A stretch of 27,500 bases of DNA from Mesostigma viride (GCA_009746045.1 RPFO01001548.1:1-27500); one strand, 5' to 3'. Numbered from the stretch's first letter, positions 1-11,667 are shown. Notes: generated by a model not told the origin, from the letters alone. Translations and numbers: made by a program.

Positions 1-233
1 ATGGTAACCGGAGACGTCGTCCGTCCTATAGTCAGCAAAAATGGTGCGAGAGGTCCCCAGTTCGATTCCGGTCGGATTCATTGCAGATCGCGTTTTCCGC
101 GTTTTCCGCGGCCTGGCACTGAACGCAAAGGTTTTCACCTTTGCGGAGTGTCTGATCAGAATATGGCTTTTCATACATTCTAAGCTGCTTCCTTAACAGC
201 CCCATGTATCAAACCATATCGTGACTCGCCATT

Positions 234-280
234 AAATGAAATGAAATGAAGTGAAATGAAATGATCGAAATGAAATGAAG
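234..280. repeat. GAAAT pentanucleotide microsatellite
   Basis: About nine imperfect copies of a GAAAT/AAATG pentamer, interrupted by one GAAGT and one GATCG variant. A simple sequence repeat with no evident function. Confidence 0.85.
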
Positions 281-503
281 TTGTAAAATGTCTCCGTTGG
301 GAGGTCATGTAACACATATTGGGAGGGCCCACAATCAATCTACAATACCCATGCCAAATTTTATTACTTGAGGAGACGCCATTTCAACAAATACATGACA
401 ATTGATGCTCATTGTGAATGCGTTTCCACATGAAATCATTACCATTTCATGCCATTTGGTCAGTGGTGCGCTTTCCGCGTGCACTTTTCATTACTAGATT
501 GCT

Positions 504-544
504 TAAATTTATTAAAATTTATTAACATTTATTAAAATTTATTC
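504..544. repeat. AT-rich tandem repeat
   Basis: Four short direct copies of an AAATTTATTA-like unit with about 11-bp spacing. Low-complexity AT-rich DNA in a non-coding region. Confidence 0.75.
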
Positions 545-878
545 AAGTCGTGGTAAAATTGGCTGTTTTTGTCAAAGTGTCATGCACTCGGAGGGTAAGC
601 AAGTGAGACAAGTTGTAGATTATTTACAATTGCACAACCCTCTCCACGACCCCGCGAGTTCTATTTATAGAACGAATTATAATTATTGCCAAAATTGTGC
701 ACAAGCCTGTGCACAACCCAACCAGTAATTCCCACTTGAACTTTGAATATTCAAGTGAATGCTCTGGAGACAGATGTACAGATCGATCTTTACAAATGTA
801 CACGAGTTCAGATCAAGTAAGCTATCTAACTATCTACTAACAGGCGTTTCTTTACAGGTGCCCGTCCGCTGGGCTTCT

Positions 879-1662
879 TTACACCCCCTCCCGCTCATCT
901 GCGCCAGCCTTCCCTTTAGGTTTTCGTTTGCCCTGCCCTGCGGCTTGGTCTCCCCCCTTCTCTTGGAGTCGTGGGGAAGATCTGGTCGCTGGGGAAGATC
1001 TGGTCGCCGGGAAGTACCCCTTGTCCATCCACCACTCCAAATACGTTCCCTCAGGTGGCTTGAAACAGTTCCGCATCTCGTCTTGTTGTACCGGGAAAAT
1101 TCTGTTGGGCATCGTCCCCTGCTTCCTATTAATCCAGATTCCCTTTTCGTCACACCCTTCTGCCCAAAATTTAATGTACCACACGCCCGTTTTAGTATCC
1201 ACCTTTCGAACGACTCCATGCACCAGGAACGTGTCGACGTGGAAATCAGGCACCAGCTTCATTGGGTCTGAATTGAGTTTATCCACCGAATCAGCAGCCC
1301 ACGTGGGCTTCCACAACGTATCATGGTTTTTGTTTTTGTTCTTCCGATACTGGCAAAATTCACCACCGTGCTTGCACAATACCGAAACCGGACATCCAAC
1401 AGGCGAGCGGGGCACGGCCCGTTTCCCCCCCCCCCACCTTCCAGATTCTCCATCCAAGGCTGCCAACTTGGTGGTGGCACTTTCTTGTCTAGTGGCTTGG
1501 GCTGGGTTGCGGTAACTGTGACACGTGCATGTGGCGCTTCCTCCTCAGGTGGCGCTTCCTCCTCAGGTTCCGATTCTTCCGATTCTTCCGAATCTTCCTC
1601 AAACCCTTTGGGTGGGCCGCCATGCGCGTCATCCTTTGGCGGCTCCTCTTCAGACTCGTCAC
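879..1662 (-). CDS. Terminal exon of large unknown gene: acidic linker and Trp-rich C-terminal domain
   Basis: The exon starts after a good acceptor (CCCACCCACAG) and ends at a TAA at 879-881. The first part encodes a strongly acidic Ser/Glu-rich linker with two GAAGAGGAAGC-type duplications. After a run of eleven C on the plus strand (1425-1435) the reading frame moves by -1 into a more ordered part. That part has a Cys/His cluster (C-x5-C-K-H-x4-C), then a compact Trp/Gly-rich segment with beta-strand character (near GVWYIKFW and KGIWINRKQ), and a basic tail. It may be a small beta-barrel reader or binding domain, but I do not recognise the family. The frame break at the homopolymer is either a sequence error or a real lesion. 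The neighbouring exon and the intron phase are discussed under the 1663-1781 intron. Confidence 0.5.
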
Positions 1663-1781
1663 CTGTGGGTGGGACAAGCAATGACGAGCGGCGCAATTAG
1701 TTATCATTACATTCGCAAATCAAACTTGAGAATATGCAAACATCATAATTTAACTGACCATATTCACTCAGATTAACTTAC
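1663..1781 (-). other. Candidate 119-nt GT-AG intron
   Basis: On the minus strand the donor is CAAAGG/GTAAGT, close to consensus. The acceptor is CCCACCCACAG after a pyrimidine-rich stretch, with a TAACTAAT branch-like motif upstream. The intron is AT-rich between GC-rich coding flanks. The acidic frame downstream matches the phase of the long frame used upstream at 1972-3531, but indels in intervening G runs make the exact phase uncertain. Confidence 0.6.
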
Positions 1782-4061
1782 CCTTTGACAGATGACTAGC
1801 CGTTGCTCTTGATCGAACGTGCCCGCCAGGCGAAAGGAGCTTTTTGCAGTAGTCGACGGCACGCCCCAACATCCCCCCCCCGACGCCCCCGAATTCCCCT
1901 TCGAGCCTCCCTCCCCTCCCCCCCCCCCCCTCCCCCCTGAACCCGATGCGCCGGTCGACACGCCCCCCTCAACAGCCCCCGTCGACCCGCCCCCCTCTCC
2001 GCCCTTCGACCCGCCCCCCTCTCCATCCTTTGACCCGCCCCCCTCTCCGCCCTTCGACCCGCCCCCTCTCCGCCCTTCGACCCGCCCCCCTCTCCGCCCT
2101 TCGACCCCCTCCCCTCTCCGCCCTTCCCCCCCCCCATCTCCGTCCTTGGACCCCCCCCCTCTCCGCCCTTCGACCCGCCCCCCTCTCCGCCCTTCGAACC
2201 CCCCCCTCTCCGTCCTTCGACCCGCCCCCCTTATCACCACCCTCATTCCCGCCCCCCTCATCACCGCCCTCCCCATCATCACCCCCCTGTGACCCGACAT
2301 CCTCATCATCCCCCTCCGGGAGAACGCCGACATCATGAGGGTAGGGCGTCCCCATTGAGACGTCTTCGGCCGCGGGGGTCTCCTGGACAGCGCGCTTCCG
2401 CCGTTTCTTTTTGGTGGCACCGCCTGACTTCTCCAGCGGACGCTTCTGGGCTCCACCCGCAATTTCCTTGCCCGAACGGCCGTTGGGATTGGAAAAATCC
2501 TCCGCTGGCCGCTTCCCAAGTACCTTCAGAAGGACCTTAAACCCATCCACCTGCTCCTTTGACCCAATGAAGATCACGGGTGGGCTGACGTCCTCGGCCC
2601 GTCCCCGAGACGTCAAATCGCCTAGTACATGCGACCATTCGTCTTTCACACCCTTGAAATCTCCACAATCCTCCGCCGCCTTCCAGTCCCGTTTCTCCAC
2701 CCACGCACCCTTGTGACCCTTCAACAATTCCTTATCGTCCCACAGCTTGGCGTGGTGTCCCAAATTCAGCAACACTACCCCATTCTTGATATCCGGCCGT
2801 TCCTCGGTTCCCTTCCCCTCCTTATTCCCCGAAACAAATTCGAACCCTTCCATTGCATTTTTTACCAGTTGAGCCAACCGTGTCGGCCCGTCGCCCGTCT
2901 CCCACGCGAAAGTCTTCATAGTGAACTCACAGATCGGCTCCCCCTCAGACCCGTAAACTTCCTTAGAAGTCCACGGGCCCTGCTGCTCGATTTCGGATGC
3001 CAGCTCCTCCGACCCAAACTTCCGCGTGGGTTCCCGCTTCTCCCCCAACCTTTTTTGGCGACCCGACTGGACGTCCTCTGCCTCCGCATGTTCGGCTTCG
3101 CCTTCCTCCGGCACAGCCCCCGTCACCGCCACAGCCCCCGCCACAGGCTGTACGGGTTGGGGCACCACAGCCTGCTCGGTTGGGGGTTCGGGCGCAGTCA
3201 GGATTGCCCATGTCGTTTCCTTCTTGGTCGTCAAATTCGTCCTCTCCAGCAGTGCAAGTGGGAAGGTGGAATCGTCCCTCCCAGTTGGCCTGATAGCCAC
3301 CCTTATTCTCTTGGCAGCTACAGCGACCGTATCGGCCACCCTCTGAAGGGCGCTGTCGGATTCCGAAGGCTGCATCGGCAACCAGCCGAGCTCGCGTGCG
3401 TTGGGGTACTTCCCAGATTCAGACTTGTAGATCATGAAAAGGTGGACCATCACCTCCCAGAAGATCTTGGCCATGTATGTCAGGTCATACAAGCACTGAG
3501 GAGGAACGTGTTTGGCCTTCACGGTTGCCATGATAGACGGCCATAATCGAAAGCGGGCTAAACTCCTCCACCCTTCCTGTTTGATCCCCCCCCCTTCCTC
3601 ATAACCCTTCCCTCCCCGTCCAGCTTGTCCGCGGCCACGATGTCCAGAAACTCTGCAAGCTCCTTGGCCAGCTTGTCCTCAATCGGTATTCCACATCTAC
3701 TCCCGTCCGACGTGATCGTTTCATCCTTCACAGCCGAGATGAAGTCGTAGACTTGGGTTTTCTCCGATTCGGACAAACCACCCTCGTTCAAACGCCCTCC
3801 AACCCGCTCCTCACCACCCTCCTCCCCCTCCCCTTCCTTCCTTGCCTTCTCAGTGCTGCTTGAAACTCCATGAATCAAATTCCATATTTCTTTCTGGTCC
3901 TGCAGGGGCACCTCCGGCTTATTCCAGGATTCCTCCATGTGCGTCTTGAAATAGTTGTGCACTTCCAGCAGCGCCGTCCCCCTCGACTTTTTGGAAACGG
4001 CCTCGTCTTCTGCATTCAGCCCCCCTCCGATCAGGGCAACCCTCCGGTGCGCCTCTCTCCC
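1782..4061 (-). CDS. Third mapped exon of large unknown gene: nuclear-type protein with basic NLS-like run and Gly-rich repeats
   Basis: Two open stretches form this exon. The first (4061-3558) and the second (from 3597 through 3531 to 1972) join smoothly if one base is restored in a run of nine C at 3586-3594. The second stretch then reads on without its apparent start at 3531. The protein has an alpha-rich N-terminal part, a Pro/Glu-rich linker and a conserved-looking central domain with many Trp and Lys. A basic cluster KKKRRKR near 2395-2415 is a plausible nuclear localisation signal, followed by an acidic Gly/Asp stretch. The 3' third is a Gly/Ser/Lys/Glu repeat whose frame is scrambled by many G runs. 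No known family recognised. The upstream splice junction is phase 0 and matches the preceding exon. Confidence 0.5.
1870..2270. repeat. C-rich coding minisatellite, about 24-bp unit
   Basis: On the plus strand, a CCGCCCCCCTCTCCGCCCTT-type unit of about 24 bp is repeated with length variation in its C runs. On the coding (minus) strand one frame reads a GGGSKGGE-like heptad/octad. Runs of five to eleven C shift the frame between copies, so all three minus frames stay partly open. The number of units and the true frame cannot be trusted. Confidence 0.75.
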
Positions 4062-4901
4062 CTGCATGCATGAGTCACAATGTTTGAAACAAAAAAACTG
4101 TCATACAACACACGACCTGACATTTTGTCCCCTCACTTTGGAAGATCGGCCGTTCCCGAACAAAAATCAAACCCTAATTTCAAGGTCCAACGGCCGTTGG
4201 CGAATGAAAAATGACACCCTAATTTCCAGCCTCCAACGGCCGTTGGCGCAAGAAAAATCACACCATATTTTCCAGGTTCCAACGGCCGTTGGCGAATGAA
4301 AAATGACACCCTAATTTCCAGACTCCAACGGCCGTTGGCGCAAGAAAAATGACACCCTAATTTCCAGACTCCAACGGCCGTTGGCGCAAGAAAAATATCA
4401 CCCAAATTTCCAGGTTCTTACGGCCGTTGGCGCGAGAAAAATCACACCCTAATTTCCAGGTTCCAACGGCCGTTGGCGAATGAAAATGACACCCTAATTT
4501 CCAGGTTCCAACGGCCGTTGGCGCGAGAAAAATCACGCCCTAATTTCCAGGTTCCAACGGCCGTTGGCGCAAGAAAAATATCACCCAAATTTCCAGGTTC
4601 CAACGGCCGTTGGCGCAAGAAAAATCACACCCTATTTTCCAGGTTCCAACGGCCGTTGGCGAATGAAAAATGACACCCTAATTTCAAGACTCCAACGGCC
4701 GTTGGCGCAAGAAAAATGACACCCTAATTTCCAGACTCCAACGGCCGTTGGCGCAAGAAAAATATCACCCAAATTTCCAGGTTCCAACGGCCGTTGGCGC
4801 AAGAAAAATCACACACTAATTTCCAGGTTCCAACGGCCGTCGGCGAACAAAAACCACATCTAGTGCCTAAAACGTTCCCACACCCGATCCGTTATATTTA
4901 C
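4062..4901 (-). other. Candidate 840-nt intron made almost entirely of 46-bp repeats
   Basis: On the minus strand the donor is CCAAAG/GTAAAT at 4902/4901 and the acceptor is CATGCATGCAG/GGG at 4062/4061, after a TTTTTTTGTTTC pyrimidine tract. Both junctions fall in phase 0, so the flanking open frames join directly. The body is the palindrome-bearing minisatellite described at 4141-4860. Confidence 0.55.
4141..4860. repeat. 46-bp palindromic minisatellite, array A (16 units)
   Basis: The core CGGCCG recurs at 4191, 4237, 4283, 4329, 4375, 4421, 4467, 4512, 4558, 4604, 4650, 4696, 4742, 4788 and 4834, with a degenerate copy at 4147. The period is 46 bp, with one 45-bp step. Each unit has the palindrome CCAACGGCCGTTGG, then GCGCAAGAAAAAT or GCGAATGAAAAAT, then CACACCCTAATTTCCAGG. 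Variation is concentrated between the palindrome and the A run. The last unit has a broken right arm (CGTCGG). Confidence 0.95.
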
Positions 4902-6020
4902 CTTTGGCGTCCGCATGTCCTTCATGGGCGGGATCAGTGCTTCCCCCTCCACCTCCCAGCCCTTGAGCACGTCCAGATTGGTGTACATGAACTTGTCCGC
5001 GTCCCTCACCAACCCCTTCCACAAATCAAACGCCTGCTCGATTGTCTCCACGTACTTGCCCTTTTGTTTACCCGCAATCTCGCCAGCTATCGCAGTCCTC
5101 ACTTGCTCGTCTGAGCCCTCAAAAATCACGGACTTCAACATCTGCGTGTAGTGGTTGCCGTCCAGCACGGCAAACTGCGCAAACACGAAAGGCTTGTCGT
5201 ACGCGAGCATGTAGCCCAACGCGGTGTTCGTGAGCTCAAGTACTGCCTCACGGTCAGATGCATCTGACCACTCGGACGGATTCAAGTCCATGGTGATCAA
5301 ATCCTGCGAGCACGCGGCCGCCATATCCTTCTTGGAGTGCGTCCGGAGAATGGCCCTCCCTTCCTCGGCCGTTGGCGAACGAAAGTATCCGAACCTCTGC
5401 ACGGCACGGTCACTGTCCTCCCCCGTCAGTTTTTTAATTTTGTCAGAAAACCCTGGATTCTCTTCCAGCCAGGCATTGTAAGAATCGGGCTCCTGGTCTG
5501 CCAGCACCTGCCACGCAAACCGGAAGATCAGCACGGCACATTTTGCCTTCGTCAGACTTGTGCCGGCCCCCACGAACCACGGCGCGAGCCCCTTACAATT
5601 CCGCACCGTCACCGTCCGATGCCTCATTAGTTCCGGGAGTTGGCACAAGTTGTTCGTAAAGACCCGTACTTGAGTCGCAATCGCGGACCCCCCCACGAGG
5701 TCGACATCGTCTGGCACTAGACGAAACTTCTGCCGCAGATGAAACGCCGCCTGTATGCTGTCAGTTAGGTTCTTGTCGTGCACATGAGAGGATGGCGCTG
5801 GCTCCCAGGAGTCCAAAATGCTGAGCTTCGCATTTCCAGCACGTGTCGTCAGCAGCCCCTTCCTCTCAAAGCTCCTCACAACCCCCGACCAAAAGTCCCC
5901 CTGACCTCGTTGGCACCAGTCCTCGAAAAATGTTGTGACCTCCTCTTCCGCCGCCGCATGATCAACCTTGTGGCCCAACCTCATCTGTTCTTCGTTCGTT
6001 CTCTGCCTTGATGGACGCCC
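4902..6020 (-). CDS. Second mapped exon of large unknown gene (373 codons)
   Basis: An open stretch of 373 codons, bounded by an acceptor at 6021-6022 (CTCTTTGTTTTTTGCATGTGATCAG) and a donor at 4901 (AAAG/GTAAAT), both phase 0. The product looks like a globular, mostly helical protein. It has a segment with conserved character (GGSAIATQVRVFTNNLCQLP, then a Trp/Phe-rich WFVGAG stretch) and a charged C-terminal half. I recognise no domain, signal peptide or membrane segment. An independent start inside the exon is possible (Met near 5991), but the strong splice signals on both sides favour an internal exon. Its two introns are the repeat-filled stretches on either side. Codon use is GC-richer than the introns, as expected for real coding sequence. 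Confidence 0.6.
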
Positions 6021-6067
6021 CTGATCACATGCAAAAAACAAAGAGATAGCCGGAAGGTCAGTACTTT

Positions 6068-6648
6068 GTTCCAATGGCCATTGGCGCGAGAAAAATCACA
6101 CCCTAATTTGCAGGTTCCAACGGCCGTTGGCGCGAGAAAAATCACGCCCTAATTTCCAGGTTCCAACGGCCGTTGGCGCGAGAAAAATCACACCCTAATT
6201 TCCAGGTTCTTACGGCCGTTGGCGCGAGAAAAATCACACCCTAATTTCCAGGTTCCAACGGCCGTTGGCGAATGAAAATGACACCATAATTTCCAGGTTC
6301 CAACGGCCGTTGGCGCGAGAAAAATCACGCCCTAATTTCCAGGTTCCAACGGCCGTTGGCGCGAGAAAAATCACACCCTAATTTCCAGGTTCTTACGGCC
6401 GTTGGCGCGAGAAAAATCACACCCTAATTTCCAGGTTCCAACGGCCATTGGCGAATGAAAATGACACCCTAATTTCCAGGTTCCAACGGCCGTTGGCGAA
6501 TGAAAATGACACCCTAACTTCCAGGTTCCAACGGCCGTTGGCGCGAGAAAAATCACACCCTAATTTCCAGGTTCCAACGGCCGTTGGCGCGAGAAAAATC
6601 ACATCCTAATTTCCAGGTTCCAACGGCCGTTGGCGCAAGAAAACCAAG
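6068..6648. repeat. 46-bp palindromic minisatellite, array B (13 units)
   Basis: Same unit as array A. Palindrome centres are spaced 45-46 bp apart at 6075 (variant), 6121, 6167, 6213, 6259, 6304, 6350, 6396, 6442, 6487, 6532, 6578 and 6624. The GCGCGAGAAAAAT subtype dominates here. The first unit has CCAATGGCCATTGG, in which both arms changed and the palindrome is preserved; the unit at 6442 has only the right arm changed. Confidence 0.95.
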
Positions 6649-9600
6649 CAACAAAAGGACAAGGACAAGGATCCAGACAAGGCCAAGGCCAAGGCCAAGG
6701 CCAAGGCCAAGGCCAAGGCCAAGGCCAAGGACAAGGACAAGGACAAGGACAAGGACAAGGCCAAGGCCAAGGCCAAGGACAAGGACAAGGACAAGGACAA
6801 GGACAAGGACAAGGACAAGGACAAGGACAAGGACAAGGACAAGGACAAGGACAAGGACAAGGACAAGGACAAGGACAAGGCCAAGGCCAAGGCCAAGGCC
6901 AAGGCCAAGGACAAGGACAAGGACAAGGACAAGGACCCGGACAAGGACCCGGACAAGGACCCAGACAAGGCCAAGGCCAAGGACAAGGCCAAGGACAAGG
7001 ACAAGGACAAGGACAAGGCCAAGGACAAGGACAAGGACAAGGACAAGGACAAGGCCAAGGCCAAGGACAAGGACAAGGCCAAGGCCAAGGACAAGGTGCT
7101 GGCACAAGGACAAGGACAAGGTGCTGGCACAAGGACAAGAACAAGGACAAGGACAAGGACAAGCACAAGCACCACGACAAGGCCAAGGCCAGGGACAAGG
7201 ACAAGGACAAGGACAAGGACAAGGACAAGGACAAGGACAAGGACAAGGACAAGGACAAGGACAAGGACAAGGACAAGGACAAGGACAAGGACAAGGACAA
7301 GGACAAGGACAAGGACAAGGACAAGGACAAGGACAAGGACAAGGACAAGGACAAGGACAAGGACAAGGACAAGGACAAGGACAAGGACAAGGACAAGAAC
7401 AAGGACAAGGACAAGGACAAGGACAAGGACAAGGACAAGGACAAGGACAAGGACAAGGACAAGGACAAGGACAAGCACAAGAACAAGAACAAGAACAAGA
7501 ACAAGAACAAGAACAAGAACAAGAACAAGAACAAGAACAAGAACAAGAACAAGAACAAGCACAAGGACAAGGACAAGGACAAGGACAAGGACAAGGACAA
7601 GGACAAGGACAAGGACAAGGACAAGGACAAGGACAAGGACAAGGACAAGGACAAGGACAAGGACAAGGACAAGGACAAGGACAAGGACAAGGACAAGGAC
7701 AAGGACAAGGACAAGGACAAGGACAAGGACAAGGACAAGGACAAGGACAAGGACAAGGACAAGGACAAGGACAAGGACAAGGACAAGGACAAGGACAAGG
7801 ACAAGGACAAGGACAAGGACAAGGAAAAGGACAAGGACAAGGACAAGGACAAGGACAAGGACAAGGACAAGGACAAGGACAAGGACAAGGACAAGGACAA
7901 GGACAAGGACAAGGACAAGGACAAGGACAAGGACAAGGACAAGGACAAGGACAAGGACAAGGACAAGGACAAGGCCAAGGCCAAGGACAAGGCCAAGGCC
8001 AAGGACAAGGACAAGGACAAGGACAAGGACAAGGACAAGGACAAGGACAAGGACAAGGACAAGGACAAGGACAAGGACAAGGACAAGGACAAGGACAAGG
8101 ACAAGGACAAGGACAAGGAGCAGGAAAAGGAGCGGGACAAGGAGCAGGACAAGGAGCAGGACAAGGAGCAGGACAAGGACAAGGAGCAAGACAAGGACAA
8201 GGACAAGGCCAAGGCCAAGGCCAAGGCCAAGGCCAAGGCCAAGGCCAAGGCCAAGGCCAAGGCCAAGGCCAAGGCCAAGGCCAAGGCCAAGGCCAAGGCC
8301 AAGGCCAAGGCCAAGGCCAAGGCCAAGGCCAAGGCCAAGGACATGGAGAAGGACAAGGACAAGGAGCAGGACAAGGAGCAGGACAAGGAGCAGGACAAGG
8401 AGCAGGACAAGGAGCAGGACAAGGACAAGGACAAGGACAAGGTGCTGGCACAAGGACAAGAACAAGGCCAAGGCCAAGGACAAGGACAAGGACAAGGACA
8501 AGGACAAGGACAAGGACAAGGACAAGGACAAGGACAAGGACAAGGACAAGGCCAAGGCCAAGGCCAAGGACAAGGACAAGGACAAGGACAAGGACAAGGA
8601 CAAGGACAAGGACCCGGACAAGGACCCGGACAAGGACCCAGACAAGGCCAAGGCCAAGGACAAGGCCAAGGACAAGGACAAGGACAAGGACAAGGCCAAG
8701 GACAAGGACAAGGACAAGGACAAGGACAAGGCCAAGGCCAAGGACAAGGACAAGGACAAGGCCAAGGCCAAGGACAAGGTGCTGGCACAAGGACAAGGAC
8801 AAGGTGCTGGCACAAGGACAAGAACAAGGACAAGGACAAGGACAAGCACAAGCACCACGACAAGGCCAAGGCCAGGGACAAGGACAAGGACAAGGCCAAG
8901 GCCAAGGCCAAGGCCAAGGCCAAGGCCAAGGCCAAGGCCAAGGCCAAGGCCAAGGCCAAGGACAAGGACATGGAGAAGGACAAGGACAAGGAGCAGGACA
9001 AGGAGCAGGACAAGGAGCAGGACAAGGAGCAGGACAAGGAGCAGGACAAGGACAAGGACAAGGACAAGGTGCTGGCACAAGGACAAGAACAAGGCCAAGG
9101 CCAAGGACAAGGACAAGGACAAGGACAAGGACAAGGACAAGGACAAGGACAAGGACAAGGACAAGGACAAGGACAAGGACAAGGACAAGGACAAGGACAA
9201 GGACAAGGACAAGGACAAGGACAAGGACAAGGACAAGGACAAGGACAAGGACAAGGACAAGGACAAGCACAAGAACAAGAACAAGAACAAGAACAAGAAC
9301 AAGAACAAGAACAAGAACAAGAACAAGAACAAGAACAAGAACAAGAACAAGCACAAGGCCAAGGCCAAGGCCAAGGCCAAGGCCAAGGCCAAGGCCAAGG
9401 CCAAGGCCAAGGCCAAGGCCAAGGCCAAGGCCAAGGCCAAGGACAAGGACATGGAGAAGGACAAGGACAAGGAGCAGGACAAGGAGCAGGACAAGGAGCA
9501 GGACAAGGAGCAGGACAAGGAGCAGGACAAGGACAAGGACAAGGACAAGGTGCTGGCACAAGGACAAGAACAAGGCCAAGGCCAAGGCCAAGGACAAGGA

Positions 9601-11636
9601 CAAGGACAAGGACAAGGACAAGGACAAGGACAAGGACAAGGACAAGGACAAGGACAAGGACAAGGCCAAGGCCAAGGCCAAGGACAAGGACAAGGACAAG
9701 GACAAGGACAAGGACAAGGACAAGGACAAGGACAAGGACAAGGCCAAGGCCAAGGCCAAGGCCAAGGACAAGGACAAGGACAAGGACAAGGACAAGGACA
9801 AGGACCCGGACAAGGACCCGGACAAGGACCCAGACAAGGCCAAGGCCAAGGACAAGGCCAAGGACAAGGACAAGGACAAGGACAAGGCCAAGGACAAGGA
9901 CAAGGACAAGGACAAGGACAAGGACAAGGCCAAGGCCAAGGCCAAGGACAAGGCCAAGGCCAAGGACAAGGTGCTGGCACAAGGACAAGGACAAGGTGCT
10001 GGCACAAGGACAAGAACAAGGACAAGGACAAGGACAAGCACAAGCACCACGACAAGGCCAAGGCCAGGGACAAGGACAAGGACAAGGACAAGGACAAGGA
10101 CAAGGACAAGGACAAGGACAAGGACAAGGACAAGGACAAGGACAAGGACAAGGACAAGGACAAGGCCAAGGACAAGGTGCTGGCACAAGGACAAGAACAA
10201 GGACAAGGACAAGGACAAGCACAAGCACCAGGACAAGGCCAAGGCCAGGGACAAGGACAAGGACAAGGACAAGGACAAGGACAAGGACAAGGACAAGGAC
10301 AAGGACAAGGACAAGGACAAGGAGCAGGACAAGGAGCAGGACAAGGAGCAGGACAAGGAGCAGGACAAGGAGCAGGACAAGGAGCAGGACAAGGAGCAGG
10401 ACAAGGACAAGGACAAGGACAAGGACAAGGACCCGGACAAGGACCCGGACAAGGACCCAGACAAGGCCAAGGCCAAGGCCAAGGCCAAGGCCAAGGCCAA
10501 GGACAAGGACAAGGCCAAGGCCAAGGACAAGGACAAGGCCAAGGCCAAGGACAAGGCCAAGGCCAAGGCCAAGGACAAGGTGCTGGCACAAGGACAAGAA
10601 CAAGGACAAGGACAAGGACAAGCACAAGCACCAGGACAAGGCCAAGGCCAGGGACAAGGACAAGGACAAGGACAAGGACAAGGACAAGGACAAGGACAAG
10701 GACAAGGACAAGGACAAGGACAAGGACAAGGACAAGGACAAGGACAAGGACAAGGACAAGGACAAGGACAAGGACAAGGACAAGGACAAGGACAAGGACC
10801 CGGACAAGGACCCGGACAAGGACAAGGACCCGGACAAGGACAAGGACAAGGCCAAGGCCAAGGCCAAGGACAAGGCCAAGGACAAGGACAAGGACAAGGA
10901 CAAGGACAAGGACAAGGACAAGGACAAGGACAAGGACAAGGCCAAGGCCAAGGCCAAGGACAAGGACAAGGACAAGGACAAGGACAAGGACCCGGACAAG
11001 GACCCGGACAAGGACAAGGCCAAGGACAAGGTGCTGGCACAAGGACAAGAATAAGGACAAGGACAAGGACAAGCACAAGCACCAGGACAAGGCCAAGGCC
11101 AGGGACAAGGACAAGGACAAGGACAAGGACAAGGACAAGGACAAGGACAAGGACAAGGACCCGGACAAGGACCCGGACAAGGACCCAGACAAGGCCAAGG
11201 CCAAGGCCAAGGACAAGGACAAGGACAAGGACAAGGCCAAGGACAAGGACAAGGACAAGGACAAGGACAAGGACAAGGCCAAGGACAAGGACAAGGACAA
11301 GGCCAAGGACAAGGTGCTGGCACAAGGACAAGAACAAGGACAAGGACAAGGACAAGCACAAGCACCAGGACAAGGCCAAGGTCAGGACAAGGACAAGGAC
11401 AAGGACAAGGACAAGGACAAGGACAAGGACAAGGACAAGGACAAGGACAAGGACAAGGACAAGGACAAGGACAAGGACAAGGACAAGGCCAAGGCCAAGG
11501 ACAAGGTGCTGGCACAAGGACAAGAATAAGGACAAGGACAAGGACAAGCACAAGCACCAGGACAAGGCCAAGGCCAGGGACAAGGACAAGGACAAGGACA
11601 AGGACAAGGACAAGGACAAGGACCCCGACAAGATGG
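6649..11636. repeat. 5-kb AAGGAC hexanucleotide tract with higher-order structure
   Basis: About 5 kb built from AAGGAC/CAAGGA hexamers with variants: GGCCAA blocks, GAACAA blocks, GGAGCAGGACAA blocks and GGACCC triplets. A longer segment starting GGTGCTGGCACAAGG occurs 14 times (7095, 7120, 8441, 8779, 8804, 9069, 9549, 9970, 9995, 10176, 10579, 11030, 11313, 11505), showing repeated block duplication. T is almost absent from the plus strand except in these segments and a few CATGG, AATAAGG or GGTCAGG variants. All six frames stay open because the hexamer makes no stop, giving GQ, DK or RT dipeptides on plus and LV, LS or CP on minus. The GTGCTGG segment shifts the hexamer phase, so no single frame gives a consistent protein. 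I do not annotate a CDS here. Confidence 0.95.
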
Positions 11637-11667
11637 CGCAAGAAAATCACATGTGCGTAACACCTAC

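Larger units (their letters stand above)
1..878. other. Non-coding, mostly AT-rich flank
   Basis: I see no convincing gene here. The short open stretch at 1-183 has no recognisable protein features. The region holds a GAAAT-type microsatellite, a short AT-rich tandem repeat and otherwise unstructured sequence. It lies downstream (3') of the large minus-strand gene ending at 879, so part of it is probably that gene's 3' UTR and terminator, although no clear polyadenylation signal could be assigned. Confidence 0.5.
6021..11667 (-). other. Candidate 5.6-kb intron filled with repeats
   Basis: On the minus strand the donor is GTCCGG/GTAGGT at 11668/11667. The acceptor at 6021 has a long pyrimidine tract. 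Both junctions are phase 0. The interior is the 46-bp array B followed by the hexanucleotide tract. As transcribed from the minus strand it would be a pyrimidine-rich RNA, mostly GUCCUU repeats, several kilobases long. An alternative is that 4902-6020 and 11668-11949 belong to different genes. Confidence 0.4.

Noticed and set aside
30-97. tRNA or tRNA-derived SINE
   Set aside because: A GTTCGATTCC B-box-like motif and a partly pairing acceptor stem are present, but the distance between A- and B-like boxes is too short and no anticodon arm can be drawn.
4200-6640. Telomere-like CCCTAA motif in each 46-bp unit
   Set aside because: It occurs once per unit within CACACCCTAATTT and never in tandem, so it is not telomeric.
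4141-6648. CRISPR array
   Set aside because: The repeats are evenly spaced and palindromic, but the sequences between palindromes are nearly identical rather than unique spacers. There are no cas genes, and the context is eukaryotic.
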